DNA from: Salinispora tropica CNB-440
Lineage (GTDB): Bacteria; Actinomycetota; Actinomycetes; Mycobacteriales; Micromonosporaceae
NCBI RefSeq assembly: GCF_000016425.1
Contig: NC_009380.1
Location: 2,174,144 to 2,238,143 of the forward strand
Length of the DNA stretch: 64,000 nucleotides
Direction: 5' to 3'
Shown one piece after another: positions 34,224-42,972 of this stretch. The notes under the pieces are model-generated. The model worked only from the letters and a program-made list of their open reading frames with translations. It made no database searches and was not told where the DNA came from. Position 1 is the stretch's first letter; every line of letters begins with the position of its first letter. The translations under genes and the position numbers were made by a program.

Positions 34224-34346
34224 AGCGACATCCTTCCAGCCCGCCCACAGGGCAAGCCAACTCAGATGTCACCTACTGGTGCAGCAGACCCAACAGGTCT
34301 CCGTGCCTGGTGTGCAGGCCAAGCTTGCCCAGTAGCGTGCTGGGGC

Positions 34347-34838
34347 ATGGGTGAGCTCGTTGGAGGCGTCGAGCTGATGCACCGGGTCATCGGTCGTGAC
34401 CTCGTCGCGGTCACGGAGGCTCGGCACTGGCACGACGGCCGGCGTGATGGTGATGCGGAGAGCTTGTTGCACTTCTGGCTGCACTTTCAGGGAGTGCCGC
34501 CGCTCATGGCGCATGGGTCTGGCGAGCTGCTGCTTCTTGAGTTCAGCGAGCCGTACGCGGCGTACGACATGGGAGAGCACGGTGAGACGCGCGTTGGGCC
34601 GGCGCAGAAGCCAGACCTGCTGGCGCTGCTGCCGGGTCATCGGCTGCTAGACGCCGCTCTCATCCGGGGCTACGCGACGCGGCCGGCCTTGGGCGGTGTC
34701 CTGCTGAGGTTCGACCACTGCGACCTGGTCGTGGCGTCGTTAGGCGATGAGTGGGTGCTGAGGCAGGGAACGATACCGTCCGAGCTAGCCACGTACCTGA
34801 CCGTTGGTAGCTGGCTGGGAGATCGGGCCATCGGCTAA
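34347..34838 (+). CDS. Hypothetical protein in first tRNA-Pro island
   Basis: 163 aa from ATG. Soluble, with an alternating hydrophobic/polar pattern (ESLLHFWLHFQGVPPLMAHG; GELLLLEFSEPYAAYDMGEHG). No recognised domain. It lies right after the IS3 right end, so its promoter region may have been changed by the insertion. Possibly element cargo. Confidence 0.55.
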   Translation: MGELVGGVELMHRVIGRDLVAVTEARHWHDGRRDGDAESLLHFWLHFQGVPPLMAHGSGELLLLEFSEPYAAYDMGEHGETRVGPAQKPDLLALLPGHRLLDAALIRGYATRPALGGVLLRFDHCDLVVASLGDEWVLRQGTIPSELATYLTVGSWLGDRAIG

Positions 34839-35049
34839 CGGCGCACGTCGTAATGGTCGCCGTGCCCGAGGCGTGCCCGATGCAGCGGTTAACACCGGCC
34901 AACAGCGGCACGTGGCACGGCTTCAAGCTCAGCGATCGATCTTGCCCGACCAGCGAAACGGCTGCCCAGCGCATAGACCAAGCCGCCCGCCAGGTCGACG
35001 CAAGACACCTTCCAAGCTGACGGTGCAGGCCATCGGGCAAGCTTGAGCG

Positions 35050-35430
35050 GTGGATGTGGAGACGGTACGTGTCGAGGGCTACCACGAGGTTCTGGCGCTT
35101 CATCGGATGCTCATGGAGTGCAAGTCCGACGACCTCGGAAGTGTCTACGCTGGCAGCCCGTTCATCGCCGCCATCCAACACCGTTTGGCCGATGCTCTTG
35201 AAGCCGCCAATCCGGGCCAGGGGTGGCATGACTGGCGGAACGCCGACGGTCATCCTCACCGGGTCCAGGCCGTTCGTGCCCACCTAACCGGAGCGGGAAG
35301 GTGGTGGCATGACGCCAACGGGGAGCAGCGCGCGGCCTACGTGCGAGACATCCTCGCGCCGTTGCGGCCCTCGCCGGAGTTGCTTGCTGAGCTGACCACG
35401 ATTTCGTCCGATCGTCGGCTGGGTGACTAA
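35050..35430 (+). CDS. Hypothetical protein in first tRNA-Pro island
   Basis: 126 aa from GTG. Largely helical and soluble, with an Arg/His/Trp-rich middle (ANPGQGWHDWRNADGHPHRV). No family recognised. It ends about 110 nt before the second att copy, at the distal edge of the first element. The 210 bp upstream hold nothing I can identify. Confidence 0.5.
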   Translation: MDVETVRVEGYHEVLALHRMLMECKSDDLGSVYAGSPFIAAIQHRLADALEAANPGQGWHDWRNADGHPHRVQAVRAHLTGAGRWWHDANGEQRAAYVRDILAPLRPSPELLAELTTISSDRRLGD

Positions 35431-35537
35431 TCGAGTGACGACCGGTGCGGACTCCAGTGGACAAGCACGAGCGATGGCGGGCCGCGTCCCCAGGTCAAGG
35501 GCCACGAAACAGCAGCTCAGGGGGCCGTGTTGGTTGC

Positions 35538-35580
35538 CTGGGGGTCAAGGGGTCGTCGGTTCGAATCCGGCCGTCCCGAC
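35538..35580 (+). repeat. att site copy 2 (3' tRNA-Pro duplicate)
   Basis: An exact 43-nt copy of 32172-32214. The 5' half of the tRNA is absent, so it is not a tRNA gene. It is read as attR of the first element and probably attL of the second, because another integrase begins just after it in the same orientation. Confidence 0.85.
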
Positions 35581-35586
35581 AGAAGT

Positions 35587-35622
35587 GAAGCCCTGACCAG
35601 CGGATACGCTGGTCAGGGCTTC
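35587..35622 (+). terminator. Terminator after att copy 2
   Basis: A perfect 16-bp stem (GAAGCCCTGACCAGCG, 35587-35602, and complement 35607-35622) with a GATA loop, followed by GACTTTCTT. It stands in the same place relative to the att copy as the terminator behind the intact tRNA. Confidence 0.8.
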
Positions 35623-35668
35623 GACTTTCTTCGATGAGATTGTGAACCGTCCCCCGGAAACCCCCCGA

Positions 35669-36274
35669 TTACTGGGGGCGGCAACCAGGTTTGTCATCCA
35701 TGTTCATCGTCGTGCGTCGTGGGTGCGGGGGCGTCCGCCCGTGGTCAGCGCCGAGCCGTTCGAGGACGTCGGAGACGTCCGGTGCTTGGAGGGGCTTGGC
35801 GATGTAGTACGTGTCGGTGATGTCTTCGCTGGAGTGCCCAAGCTGTGCTGTGGCGCTTTTGGTGTCTGCTTCTTCCTTGATGAGGGTGGCCACGGTCTTG
35901 CGGAAGGTGTGGGGGGTGACCCAGGCGAGGTCGGTGTCTGCGCGGGCTTGGCGCCATTGCCGGCGAACGTTGTTGGGTGATAGCCAGGTGCCGCGTCGAG
36001 AGGCGAAGATCGCGTTGTGGGGGTTGTCGGCGGCGATGACCTTGCGGGCTAGGAGCATGCCGACGGCGAATCGGGGCAGGGTGATCATTCGGTAGCCGGC
36101 GTCGCTTTTGGTCCAGGGCTGTCGGAAGAAGCCTTTGCCTTTGACGAAGACCAGTGTGCCGCAGATTGTCAGTGTGGGACGTTCGGCGGCCAGGTTTAGG
36201 TCTTCCCAGCGTAGGGCGAGTATCTCCCCGATGCGGGCCCCGGTGGCGAGCATGAGGTCGACGATGTCGGCTAG
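35669..36274 (-). pseudogene. Second tyrosine integrase, C-terminal part (truncated by IS)
   Basis: About 195-200 residues of the catalytic domain: Arg in MLATGARIGEILALRWEDL, HTFRKTVATLIKEE (FRK instead of the usual LRH), LGHSSEDITDTYYIAK with the Tyr. The N-terminal half is cut near 36275 by the IS701-type element. It is convergent with att copy 2, as the first integrase is with the tRNA. The two integrases are clearly different proteins, which indicates successive insertions of distinct elements. Confidence 0.82.
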
Positions 36275-36375
36275 TACTCCAGCCGCACTTCCGTTGACCG
36301 TGTTTGCGCTGCTAGGACAGCAGATGCGGGTCAGGCGTTAGAGTACACGATCATCCATCGTAGACTGCCGCACTT

Positions 36376-37866
36376 GTGGTGACGGACGATCTTTCGGGGT
36401 GGGCGGCAGGTCTGGATGACCTGATGGCGCGGGTCGCTGGCCGGTTTCGGCGGGTGGAGCCACGCCGGCGGGCCCGGGCCTATGTGTTGGGCCTGTTGTC
36501 GCCGCTGGCTGGCAAGAATGGCTGGACGCTGGCCGAGGCGGCCGGGGAGAACACCCCTGACGGTATGCAAAGGCTGCTCAACAGGTCGGCGTGGGACGCT
36601 GAGGCGGTCCGCGATGACCTGCGCGACTACGTCGCGGAGCATCTCGGCGACGCCGACGGCGTTCTGATCATCGATGAGACGGGGTTCCTGAAGAAGGGAA
36701 CCAAGTCCGCCGGCGTCCAACGCCAGTACTCCGGGACCGCCGGGCGGACCGAGAACTGCCAGCTCGGGGTGTTCCTGGCGTATGCGTCCGCGTACGGGCG
36801 CACCTTGATCGACCGGGAACTGTATCTGCCGCAGAGTTGGTGCGCCGATGACGGCCGGCGGACCGAAGCCGCGGTACCGGCGAAGGTGCGGTTCGCGACC
36901 AAGCCGGCGCTGGGGTTGTAGATGCTGCGCCGCGCACGGGACGCGGGGCTGCTGGCTCGGTGGGTGACCGCCGACGAGGCCTACGGCAAGGACAGCAAGT
37001 TCCGGCTGTGGCTGCAGACCCGGCGCATGGGCTACGTCTTGGCCGTGGCCTGCAACCAGAAGATCCCGACCGACGGCGGCAGCGCCCGCGCCAACGAACT
37101 GGCCGCCGCGGCCCCTGCCCCGGTGTCCTGTGACGAGACCCCGATCCGGGTCGGTGCCCGCAAGGTCAGGAAGTACCTCCTGGTCGCCTGCACCCACCTT
37201 TACACCTGGTATCTGCTCGGTGGCCGCAGCCTCGACATGTTCGAGGTGTTCGTCCTGCCGGACCTGACGGGTGTCATCGTGCACGACCGCTACCAGAACT
37301 ACGACGCGAAGATCTTCGCCCACCTGGTGCACCAACTGTGCGTGGCGCACCTGATCCGCGACTGCCAGGACGCCGCCGAGACCTACCCCGAGGCACACTG
37401 GCCGATCCAGATCCGCCAGGCGCTGCAAGGACTCGTGCACGCCGCGAACCTCGCCCGCGCCCAGAACCTGAAGGCGATTCCCGCCGAGATCGCGGACCCG
37501 CTGATCGACGCCTACCGGCACGGCGTCCGCATCGGCCTCAAAGACGTCGCCCGGGTGCCCGGCCGGAAACAGCCGAAACACCGGGCACTGCTGGAAGACC
37601 TGCGCGACCGCGAGGCCGACATCCTGCGGTTCACCACCGACCTGCGGATCCCACCCACCTCGAACCAGGCCGAACGCGACCTGCGGCCGGCGAAGACCCA
37701 GCAGAAGATCTCTGGACAGCTCACCAGCGAGAAGATCACCGAACACCGGTACGCCATCCGCGGCTACGTCTCCACCGTGACCAAACACGGCGCGGACGTC
37801 ATGACCGCAATCCGCGACGCCATCCTCGGCCGGCCCTGGACACCACCCGCCTGGACACCCGGCTAA
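36376..37866 (+). pseudogene. Hybrid IS701/IS66 transposase with in-frame amber codon
   Basis: One continuous frame apart from a TAG at 36919-36921. The first about 240 codons are IS701-like ([56 protein letters not shown]). From about 37100-37130 onward the protein is IS66-like (CDETPIRVGARKV; VIVHDRYQNYDAK; TSNQAERDLRPAKTQQKISG). The fusion keeps the frame. The TAG replaces one residue between KPALGL and MLRRARDAG where IS701 proteins read through, so it is a nonsense mutation. Neither family's catalytic triad is complete in its own context. No terminal inverted repeats could be placed. Confidence 0.75.
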
Positions 37867-38075
37867 CCCACCACGAGCAACGACCACCACCGCCCATCAC
37901 ACACAGCCACCAACGGCTACGTCATGGAGCGGCCCTGAATGCTTACCGCATAGCTCCGGATGGTGTCGAGCGCTTCAGCCTGCGGGTAGATGACCGCGTC
38001 GACTTCCCTGGATCCAGCCCTGGCTGTGGCCTGCTACAGTCGGCCGGCCTGGTGGCGGTCGGAGGGGAGACGGCG

Positions 38076-39734
38076 ATGGCGAGGCCTTTTCGCGAGGCAC
38101 TGTCGCAACTGCTCAAAGCGCGCTTCCCGATCCTCTACGTAGAGTCGTACGAAGAGCATCGGGTGGTCGCGGAGGTGACGGCCGTAGCCCGCGATGTGGC
38201 CCTGGTTCGTACTCCCAGGGCCGTCTGGACCTGGTCCGCGACAGAAGGACTGGTTCAGCCGGACGGTACCCCGAGGAAGGGCACGACGGACCCGGAGGAT
38301 GCGCTCAACGCCGTGCTTCGGATCGACGAGCCCAGCGTGCTCATGTTCAGGGACCTACACGCGGCGCACGGGGGTGGCGACAGGCCTGGGAGCCCGGGTG
38401 TGGTTCGGCGGTTGCGGGATGTGGCGGCGGCCTTCAAGTCCGGCCCGGTCGCGCGGGCCTTGGTGCTTATCTCTCCCATGCTGCGGATTCCGGTGGAGCT
38501 GGAAAAGGACGTCACGATCGTTGACTTTCCACTGCCCACTGAGCACGAGATCCGCATGGTGCTTGAAGGGATGATCGCGGCCAACTCCGCCAGCGGCCGG
38601 ATCCGCATCGGCCTGGATGAGGTGGGGAGGGAGCGGTTGGCGAAGGCAGCTCTCGGCCTCACGCTGCAGGAGGCGGAGAACGCCTTCGCTCGTGCGATGG
38701 TCAACGACGGTGTGCTTGACCTTGACGACATCGCGGTGGTGCACGAGGAGCAGCGGCAGACGGTACGCAAGTCGGGACTGCTCGAGTTCGTCGATGTCGA
38801 TGTCGACCTGGCCGACGTCGGTGGTCTGGAAAATCTGAAGCGGTGGCTGGCCAAAAGGGATAGTTCCTGGTTGGCAGAGGCGGCGGAGTACGGGCTTCCC
38901 GCGCCGCGCGGTGTGCTGATCACTGGCGTGCCCGGCTGCGGCAAGTCGCTCACCGCAAAGGCCGTCGCCGCTAGCTGGGGCTTGCCGCTGCTGCGCTTCG
39001 ACATCGGTCGGGTCTTCTCCGGACTGGTCGGATCCAGCGAGCAGAACGTGCGCAACGCTATCCGCACCGCCGAGGCCACCTCACCGTGCGTTCTCTGGGT
39101 CGACGAGATCGAGAAGGGCTTCGCCAGCGGCGGCGCCGCTGGTGACTCGGGAACGTCATCTCGCGTGTTCGGCACCTTCCTCACCTGGCTGCAGGAGAAA
39201 ACGGAGCCCGTCTTCGTCATCGCGACCGCGAACAACATTGAAAGCCTCCCGCCTGAGATGCTGCGAAAGGGGCGCTTCGATGAGATCTTCTTCGTCGATC
39301 TCCCGACCATCGCGGAGCGCGCGTCGATCTGGGCCATGCACATCGCAAAGCGGATGACGCATCCTGCTGTCGCCAGAGATCTCACCGTCGACGACGCACT
39401 GCTGAAGGAGCTCTCGGGGCTGAGTGAGGGCTATTCGGGAGCCGAGCTCGAGCAGGCGGTCATCGCCGGCCTTTTCGACGCCTTCTCGGAAAGACGCCCG
39501 TTACGCAAGGACGATCTAATCCACGGCGTGGTCAACATGGTGCCGCTCAGCGTGACCCAGGCGGAGCGGATCAGCGCCATCCGCGCCTGGGCGAATATGC
39601 GTGCTGTGGCGGCCACGGCCGCGGAAGACTGGGACCCTCCTGGCCGCTCCGGGACCACCATTGCGTCCACGGCTCCTACCCAACCCGGCGATGCACCACC
39701 CCCTCACATTGGTGGAAGATCGGTCGAGTTTTGA
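38076..39734 (+). CDS. Ycf46-like AAA+ ATPase
   Basis: 552 aa from ATG with GGAGGGGAG upstream. The N-terminal region (FPILYVESYEEHRVVAEV) resembles the degenerate AAA domain of cyanobacterial/plastid Ycf46. The C-terminal classical AAA domain has Walker A GVPGCGKSLTAK (about residues 283-294), Walker B VLWVDEIEKGF (about 338), sensor-1 ATANN and the arginine finger segment LRKGRFDEIFF. Such proteins are remodelling ATPases of unknown client. It leads a five-gene run with DUF1257, DUF2997, a membrane protein and a radical SAM enzyme. The 209 bp upstream should hold the operon promoter. The C-terminal tail is Pro/Thr-rich. Confidence 0.85.
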   Translation: MARPFREALSQLLKARFPILYVESYEEHRVVAEVTAVARDVALVRTPRAVWTWSATEGLVQPDGTPRKGTTDPEDALNAVLRIDEPSVLMFRDLHAAHGGGDRPGSPGVVRRLRDVAAAFKSGPVARALVLISPMLRIPVELEKDVTIVDFPLPTEHEIRMVLEGMIAANSASGRIRIGLDEVGRERLAKAALGLTLQEAENAFARAMVNDGVLDLDDIAVVHEEQRQTVRKSGLLEFVDVDVDLADVGGLENLKRWLAKRDSSWLAEAAEYGLPAPRGVLITGVPGCGKSLTAKAVAASWGLPLLRFDIGRVFSGLVGSSEQNVRNAIRTAEATSPCVLWVDEIEKGFASGGAAGDSGTSSRVFGTFLTWLQEKTEPVFVIATANNIESLPPEMLRKGRFDEIFFVDLPTIAERASIWAMHIAKRMTHPAVARDLTVDDALLKELSGLSEGYSGAELEQAVIAGLFDAFSERRPLRKDDLIHGVVNMVPLSVTQAERISAIRAWANMRAVAATAAEDWDPPGRSGTTIASTAPTQPGDAPPPHIGGRSVEF

Positions 39735-39765
39735 TGTCGACGACAGGACCGAGGGGAGTGCCACG

Positions 39766-40221
39766 TTGAGCGTCTCACTGATACTGGTGCCGCTGGCCGT
39801 GGCCACGGTCGCCGCCGTGCGCGGCGCCACCGCCAGCCGCGACGAGCGTGGCCGCGTCATCTGCCAGGTGCAGACGCGGATGCGGGATGAGACGTTGCTC
39901 TCGGCGGCGCTGCGCGAAACCAACGCCGTGGTCACCGCCGACCATCAGGAGATCGTGGCGTCCTGGAACCGCGTACAGGCGACTTTCCAGCGCGGGCCGG
40001 ACGCGGTGTGGTCTGCGCACTTCACGGGTGACGTCGACGAGCAAGGAGCCGTCGACATCGTTCGGGCCATCGACGCCGAGTACGGGCGGCAGGTGCAGCG
40101 TACGGTGCTCGAGCGGCTGCGGGAACGCGCACCGGCCGCCGGACTTCGGCTCGAGTCGGAGACCGTCGTCGAGGATGCGAGCGTACGGATGGTGTTCGCT
40201 GTCGAGGGACGGCCGTCTTGA
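39766..40221 (+). CDS. DUF1257/Ycf35-like protein
   Basis: 151 aa from TTG at 39766, chosen because GAGGGGAG (39751-39758) lies at 7 nt. After a hydrophobic N-terminus (LILVPLAVATVAAV) the core has VQTRMRDETLLSAALRETNA and a C-terminal domain ending EYGRQVQRTVLERLRE, the pattern of Ycf35/DUF1257 proteins. The function of this family is unknown. Its co-occurrence with Ycf46 and DUF2997 is the main support for the assignment. It begins 31 nt after the ATPase and its stop overlaps the next start. Confidence 0.65.
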   Translation: MSVSLILVPLAVATVAAVRGATASRDERGRVICQVQTRMRDETLLSAALRETNAVVTADHQEIVASWNRVQATFQRGPDAVWSAHFTGDVDEQGAVDIVRAIDAEYGRQVQRTVLERLRERAPAAGLRLESETVVEDASVRMVFAVEGRPS

Positions 40222-40436
40222 CGGAGAAGCCACAAATCCTGCTGACCGTGACGAGCGCGGGCATCGTGAGCGCCGAGACCAAGGGCCTGGCGGGAAGCGG
40301 CTGCCTCGACTACATCACGATCCTGGAAGATTTACTCGACGCACACACCATTGAAAGTGCCTACACCGCCGACTACACCAGAACGAACGTGAACACGCAG
40401 AACCTCCAGGAAGAGCGCAATGTCGAACGTGCCTAA
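40218..40436 (+). CDS. DUF2997 small protein
   Basis: 72 aa from TTG, whose last bases are part of the previous stop (TTGA). ILLTVTSAGIVSAETKGLAG followed by GCLDYITILEDLL matches the DUF2997 pattern: beta-strand, Gly turn, then a single conserved Cys before a helix. Function unknown. In cyanobacteria and actinobacteria such proteins are encoded beside Ycf35 and Ycf46. It overlaps the next gene by 17 nt. Confidence 0.7.
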   Translation: MTEKPQILLTVTSAGIVSAETKGLAGSGCLDYITILEDLLDAHTIESAYTADYTRTNVNTQNLQEERNVERA

Positions 40437-41277
40437 CGGACCGTGGACACCTCCACTGCCTCCCGCCAACCCGGGCGCGAGCCTGCAATGGCGGATCCAG
40501 CACAGCTGGTGGCTCCTGCTCCCAATTTGCTGCATGGGCTGCCTCGGCGGAGCAGGCTTCCTCTACGTCGGGCTTCGCGCCCGACGGCCGGACTGGTGGA
40601 TCCCCGGCATCGCCTATACCGTCATCGGTGCAGGCGCCTTCTCCTTCGCCGACGACCCAGGCGAGACGACCACCGTGGGCAGCTGGGCTGGCGGCACGAT
40701 CTTGGCCATCTGGGCGGGGAGCGTCTTGCACGCCTGCCTCATCAACTCGGCGTGGCTGCGCTGGCGGGCAACCCACACTCCCTGGTACGCGCAGCCAACC
40801 GCACCACCGCCGACCTGGAACGGCAGCCCCAACCCCCCGATGCCCCCCGGGCCATCGCGCTACACGCCGACATCCCCGCCACCGTCGGTTGCCAACATCA
40901 TGCCGAACCCGGCCAACTCCTACGGGGCTGGGCCAGCAGCAGAACCAGCGCCTCCGCAGCAGTCGTACGGCACGCCGCCGCAGCCCTCCACGGTCTCGCC
41001 AGCCACGGCCGGAGACCCGGCGGCCATCGATGTCAACACGGCCACCTTCGAGCAGCTCGCTGCGCTCCCGCACCTCCACACAGACCGCGTGCACCAGGTG
41101 ATCGCCGAGCGGCAGGCACGCCGCGGGTTCGGCAGCGTAGAGGAGATCGCCGCAGTGGCGAATCTTGCACCGCACGAGTTCGCCCATCTCCGGAACCTGC
41201 TGACCTGCACACCTCCGCAGTGGCGGCAGCCTGGCCAAGCGCCGCCACCACCCCACGGCCGTGTGCTCGATGTCTGA
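40420..41277 (+). CDS. Membrane protein with C-terminal ComEA-like helix-hairpin-helix
   Basis: 285 aa from ATG with GGAAGAG upstream. Residues about 28-105 hold two to three membrane segments (WWLLLPICCMGCLGGAGFLY; GGTILAIWAGSVLHACLI) with a Cys cluster. A Pro-rich linker of about 70 residues follows. Residues about 205-265 (DVNTATFEQLAALPHLHTDR; RRGFGSVEEIAAV) are a helix-hairpin-helix pair as in ComEA, usually DNA-binding. It may tether the system to the membrane. It overlaps the radical SAM gene. Confidence 0.65.
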   Translation: MSNVPNGPWTPPLPPANPGASLQWRIQHSWWLLLPICCMGCLGGAGFLYVGLRARRPDWWIPGIAYTVIGAGAFSFADDPGETTTVGSWAGGTILAIWAGSVLHACLINSAWLRWRATHTPWYAQPTAPPPTWNGSPNPPMPPGPSRYTPTSPPPSVANIMPNPANSYGAGPAAEPAPPQQSYGTPPQPSTVSPATAGDPAAIDVNTATFEQLAALPHLHTDRVHQVIAERQARRGFGSVEEIAAVANLAPHEFAHLRNLLTCTPPQWRQPGQAPPPPHGRVLDV

Positions 41278-41932
41278 TGACGAACTCGCTCCTCGACCTA
41301 CCATCAACTCGGCGGTGGTGTCAGTAGCGAGGTTCCTTGGTTCAACTCACGCGGAGGGACCGGGCGAGCGCACCGCGGTCTGGGTGCAGGGCTGCGCCAT
41401 CCGGTGCCCCGGCTGCTTCAACCCGCACATGTGGAGCTTCCGAGGCGGGGAACAGGTAGCAACAGACGACCTGGTGACCCGCATCCTCGACTCGGGCACC
41501 GCCGGGCTGACGCTGCTCGGCGGGGAACCCTTCGATCAAGCCGCCGCATTGTCCAAGGTCACTCGCGCGGTACGGAGCGCTGGCCGATCGGTCATGACCT
41601 TCACCGGATACACCGAGGCGCAGCTGCGGCAGGCCATCGAGGCGGGCCGCGCCGATGTTGCCGCGCTGCTCGGCGAGACGGACCTGCTCGTTGCTGGACC
41701 TTTCCTCAACGACCGGATCGACCCCGTTCGGCCCTGGGTCGGCTCGACGAACCAGGAGTTCGTCGTGCTGAGCGACCGCTTCCCGCATCTACTCGATCAT
41801 CTGCGACGCACACCCGACCGCGTCGAGATAGACGTCGACACCTCCGGCCAGATCGCGATCAACGGGTGGGCGGAGCTGGAGTTGCTGGACGAGCTGCTCG
41901 CGCCAGTGGCCCGCCCCCTACGCAACCGGTGA
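41270..41932 (+). CDS. Radical SAM activating enzyme, NrdG-like (4Fe-4S)
   Basis: 220 aa from the ATG inside the previous gene's end; a GTG 9 nt earlier is possible. WVQGCAIRCPGC gives the CxxxCxxC cluster of radical SAM enzymes, followed by LTLLGGEPFDQAAAL, the GGE SAM-binding motif. Size and layout match ribonucleotide-reductase activase (NrdG) type proteins, but no anaerobic NrdD is next to it. The substrate may therefore be another protein of this operon. Last intact gene of the run. Confidence 0.85.
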   Translation: MSDDELAPRPTINSAVVSVARFLGSTHAEGPGERTAVWVQGCAIRCPGCFNPHMWSFRGGEQVATDDLVTRILDSGTAGLTLLGGEPFDQAAALSKVTRAVRSAGRSVMTFTGYTEAQLRQAIEAGRADVAALLGETDLLVAGPFLNDRIDPVRPWVGSTNQEFVVLSDRFPHLLDHLRRTPDRVEIDVDTSGQIAINGWAELELLDELLAPVARPLRNR

Positions 41933-42022
41933 CTCCCGGCAGTGTCTCCTGCGAATTGCATCGCAGCGTGGGTTGACGAGACGATCAGCATCCCGTCGGA
42001 GGAGCCCGCCTGACGGATCCCG

Positions 42023-42145
42023 GAGCTGCTTGAAGAGGCCGACGACCCGGAGGCCGCCGGGCTGGCAGCCAGCACCATGATCGGGGTGCTGATGATGTGG
42101 CTGACCGGGGCGAAAGAGGAGGCGAACGGCGACCTAGTGTGCTGA
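42023..42145 (+). pseudogene. Gene remnant truncated by IS630
   Basis: A short stretch with coding character (ELLEEADDPEAAG, then ASTMIGVLMMWLTGAKEEAN) ends in the outer end of the IS630 relic. Upstream bases 41933-42022 hold no start or intact frame. Family unknown. Confidence 0.35.
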
Positions 42146-42560
42146 GTCGTTAATTCGTTGACAGTATGCGGCGATCGTTTCGAGGATGTCGTCCGCCGTC
42201 TTGGTCCACACGAACGGTTTGGGGTCGGCGTTCCACGCCTCGATCCAGGCGGTGACGTCGGCTTCCAGTGCGGCGACATTGCGGTGGGTCGATCGGCGGA
42301 GTTTGCGGTTGGTCAGCTCGGCGAACCAGCGCTCGACGAGATTGAGCCATGACGAGTAGGTCGGGGTGAAGTGCAGGTGGAACCGGGGGTGCTTGAGTAG
42401 CCACTGCTGGATGGCTGGCGTCTTGTGGGTGGCGTAGTTGTCCAGCACGAGATGCAGTTCCAGGTCGGGCGGGGTTGCCCGGTCGATGGTGCGCAGGAAG
42501 CGTAGGAACTCCTCCCGTACGCGGCCGAGGCGCTTGACCACTACCTCAAGGGCGACGTCT
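42134..42560 (-). mobile_element. IS630-family transposase remnant (C-terminal part)
   Basis: About 140 residues of the DDE domain: LHLVLDNYATHKTPAIQQWL, FTPTYSSWLNLVERWFAEL and the conserved ending WTKTADDILETI. The N-terminal third is missing and the frame degrades before the PfkB remnant. The left end (CTAGTGTGCTGAGTCGTTAA) looks like an IS630 terminal repeat. Confidence 0.8.
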
Positions 42561-42585
42561 ACGCCGAGCGTGGATGGGAACAGCC

Positions 42586-42972
42586 ATGAGCAGCCCACCC
42601 CTCGACCTGGTCTGGGTCAGCTACCTCGCCGACGCCGGCATCCAGCACGTCACCGACTACCCGGCCGCCAACCACGGTGCGATCATCACCGCGACGAGCG
42701 ACTCCATCGCAGCGGACGGCCCCATCACCGCACTTACGGCCGGAACGCTTGGCCTTCGGGTCGGCCTGATCAGCAACCAGATCGGCCCCGACCCGCAAGG
42801 CCAATGCCTGCTCGCCACACTCGACCACGCCCGCATCCAGCACACCATCGATCCCGCCCTGCCAGGCACCACGCCGAAGCTCACCGTCATCACCGACGAC
42901 GCCGGAACAAGAATCTGGTTCGCCTGGCTCGACCACGCCTACACCCAACTCGCGGTCGCAGACCTCTCCGGA
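42586..42972 (+). pseudogene. PfkB-type sugar kinase, N-terminal fragment
   Basis: About 129 codons from ATG read as the start of a ribokinase/PfkB protein (DGPITALTAGTLGLRVGLIS; NQIGPDPQGQCLLATLDHA). The frame then runs into unrelated sequence near 42972, where a HAD-type C-terminus begins in another frame. The nucleotide-binding half and catalytic DTxGAGD-type motif are absent. Deletion relic. Confidence 0.65.

Larger units (their letters stand above)
33023..34291 (-). mobile_element. IS3-family insertion sequence
   Basis: About 1.27 kb, bounded by inverted repeats GGGTCTGCTGCACC (33023-33036) and its complement (34278-34291). The similarity continues inward through TAGGTGACA after a 2-base mismatch. 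It contains orfA and orfB in the IS3 arrangement. I see no convincing short target duplication next to the outer ends. It appears structurally complete. Confidence 0.85.

Noticed and set aside
35538..35580. Second tRNA-Pro gene
   Set aside because: Only the 3' 43 nt are present; the acceptor 5' strand, D-arm and half of the anticodon stem are missing.
36331..37890. 519-codon minus frame opposite the hybrid transposase
   Set aside because: Shadow frame with Gln/His/Gly-rich composition. The + frame has clear transposase motifs.
37338..38075. Upstream extension of the AAA+ ATPase frame
   Set aside because: It overlaps the IS66-type coding region in another frame and is Arg/Pro/His-rich. The ATG at 38076 has a good ribosome binding site and begins the conserved sequence.
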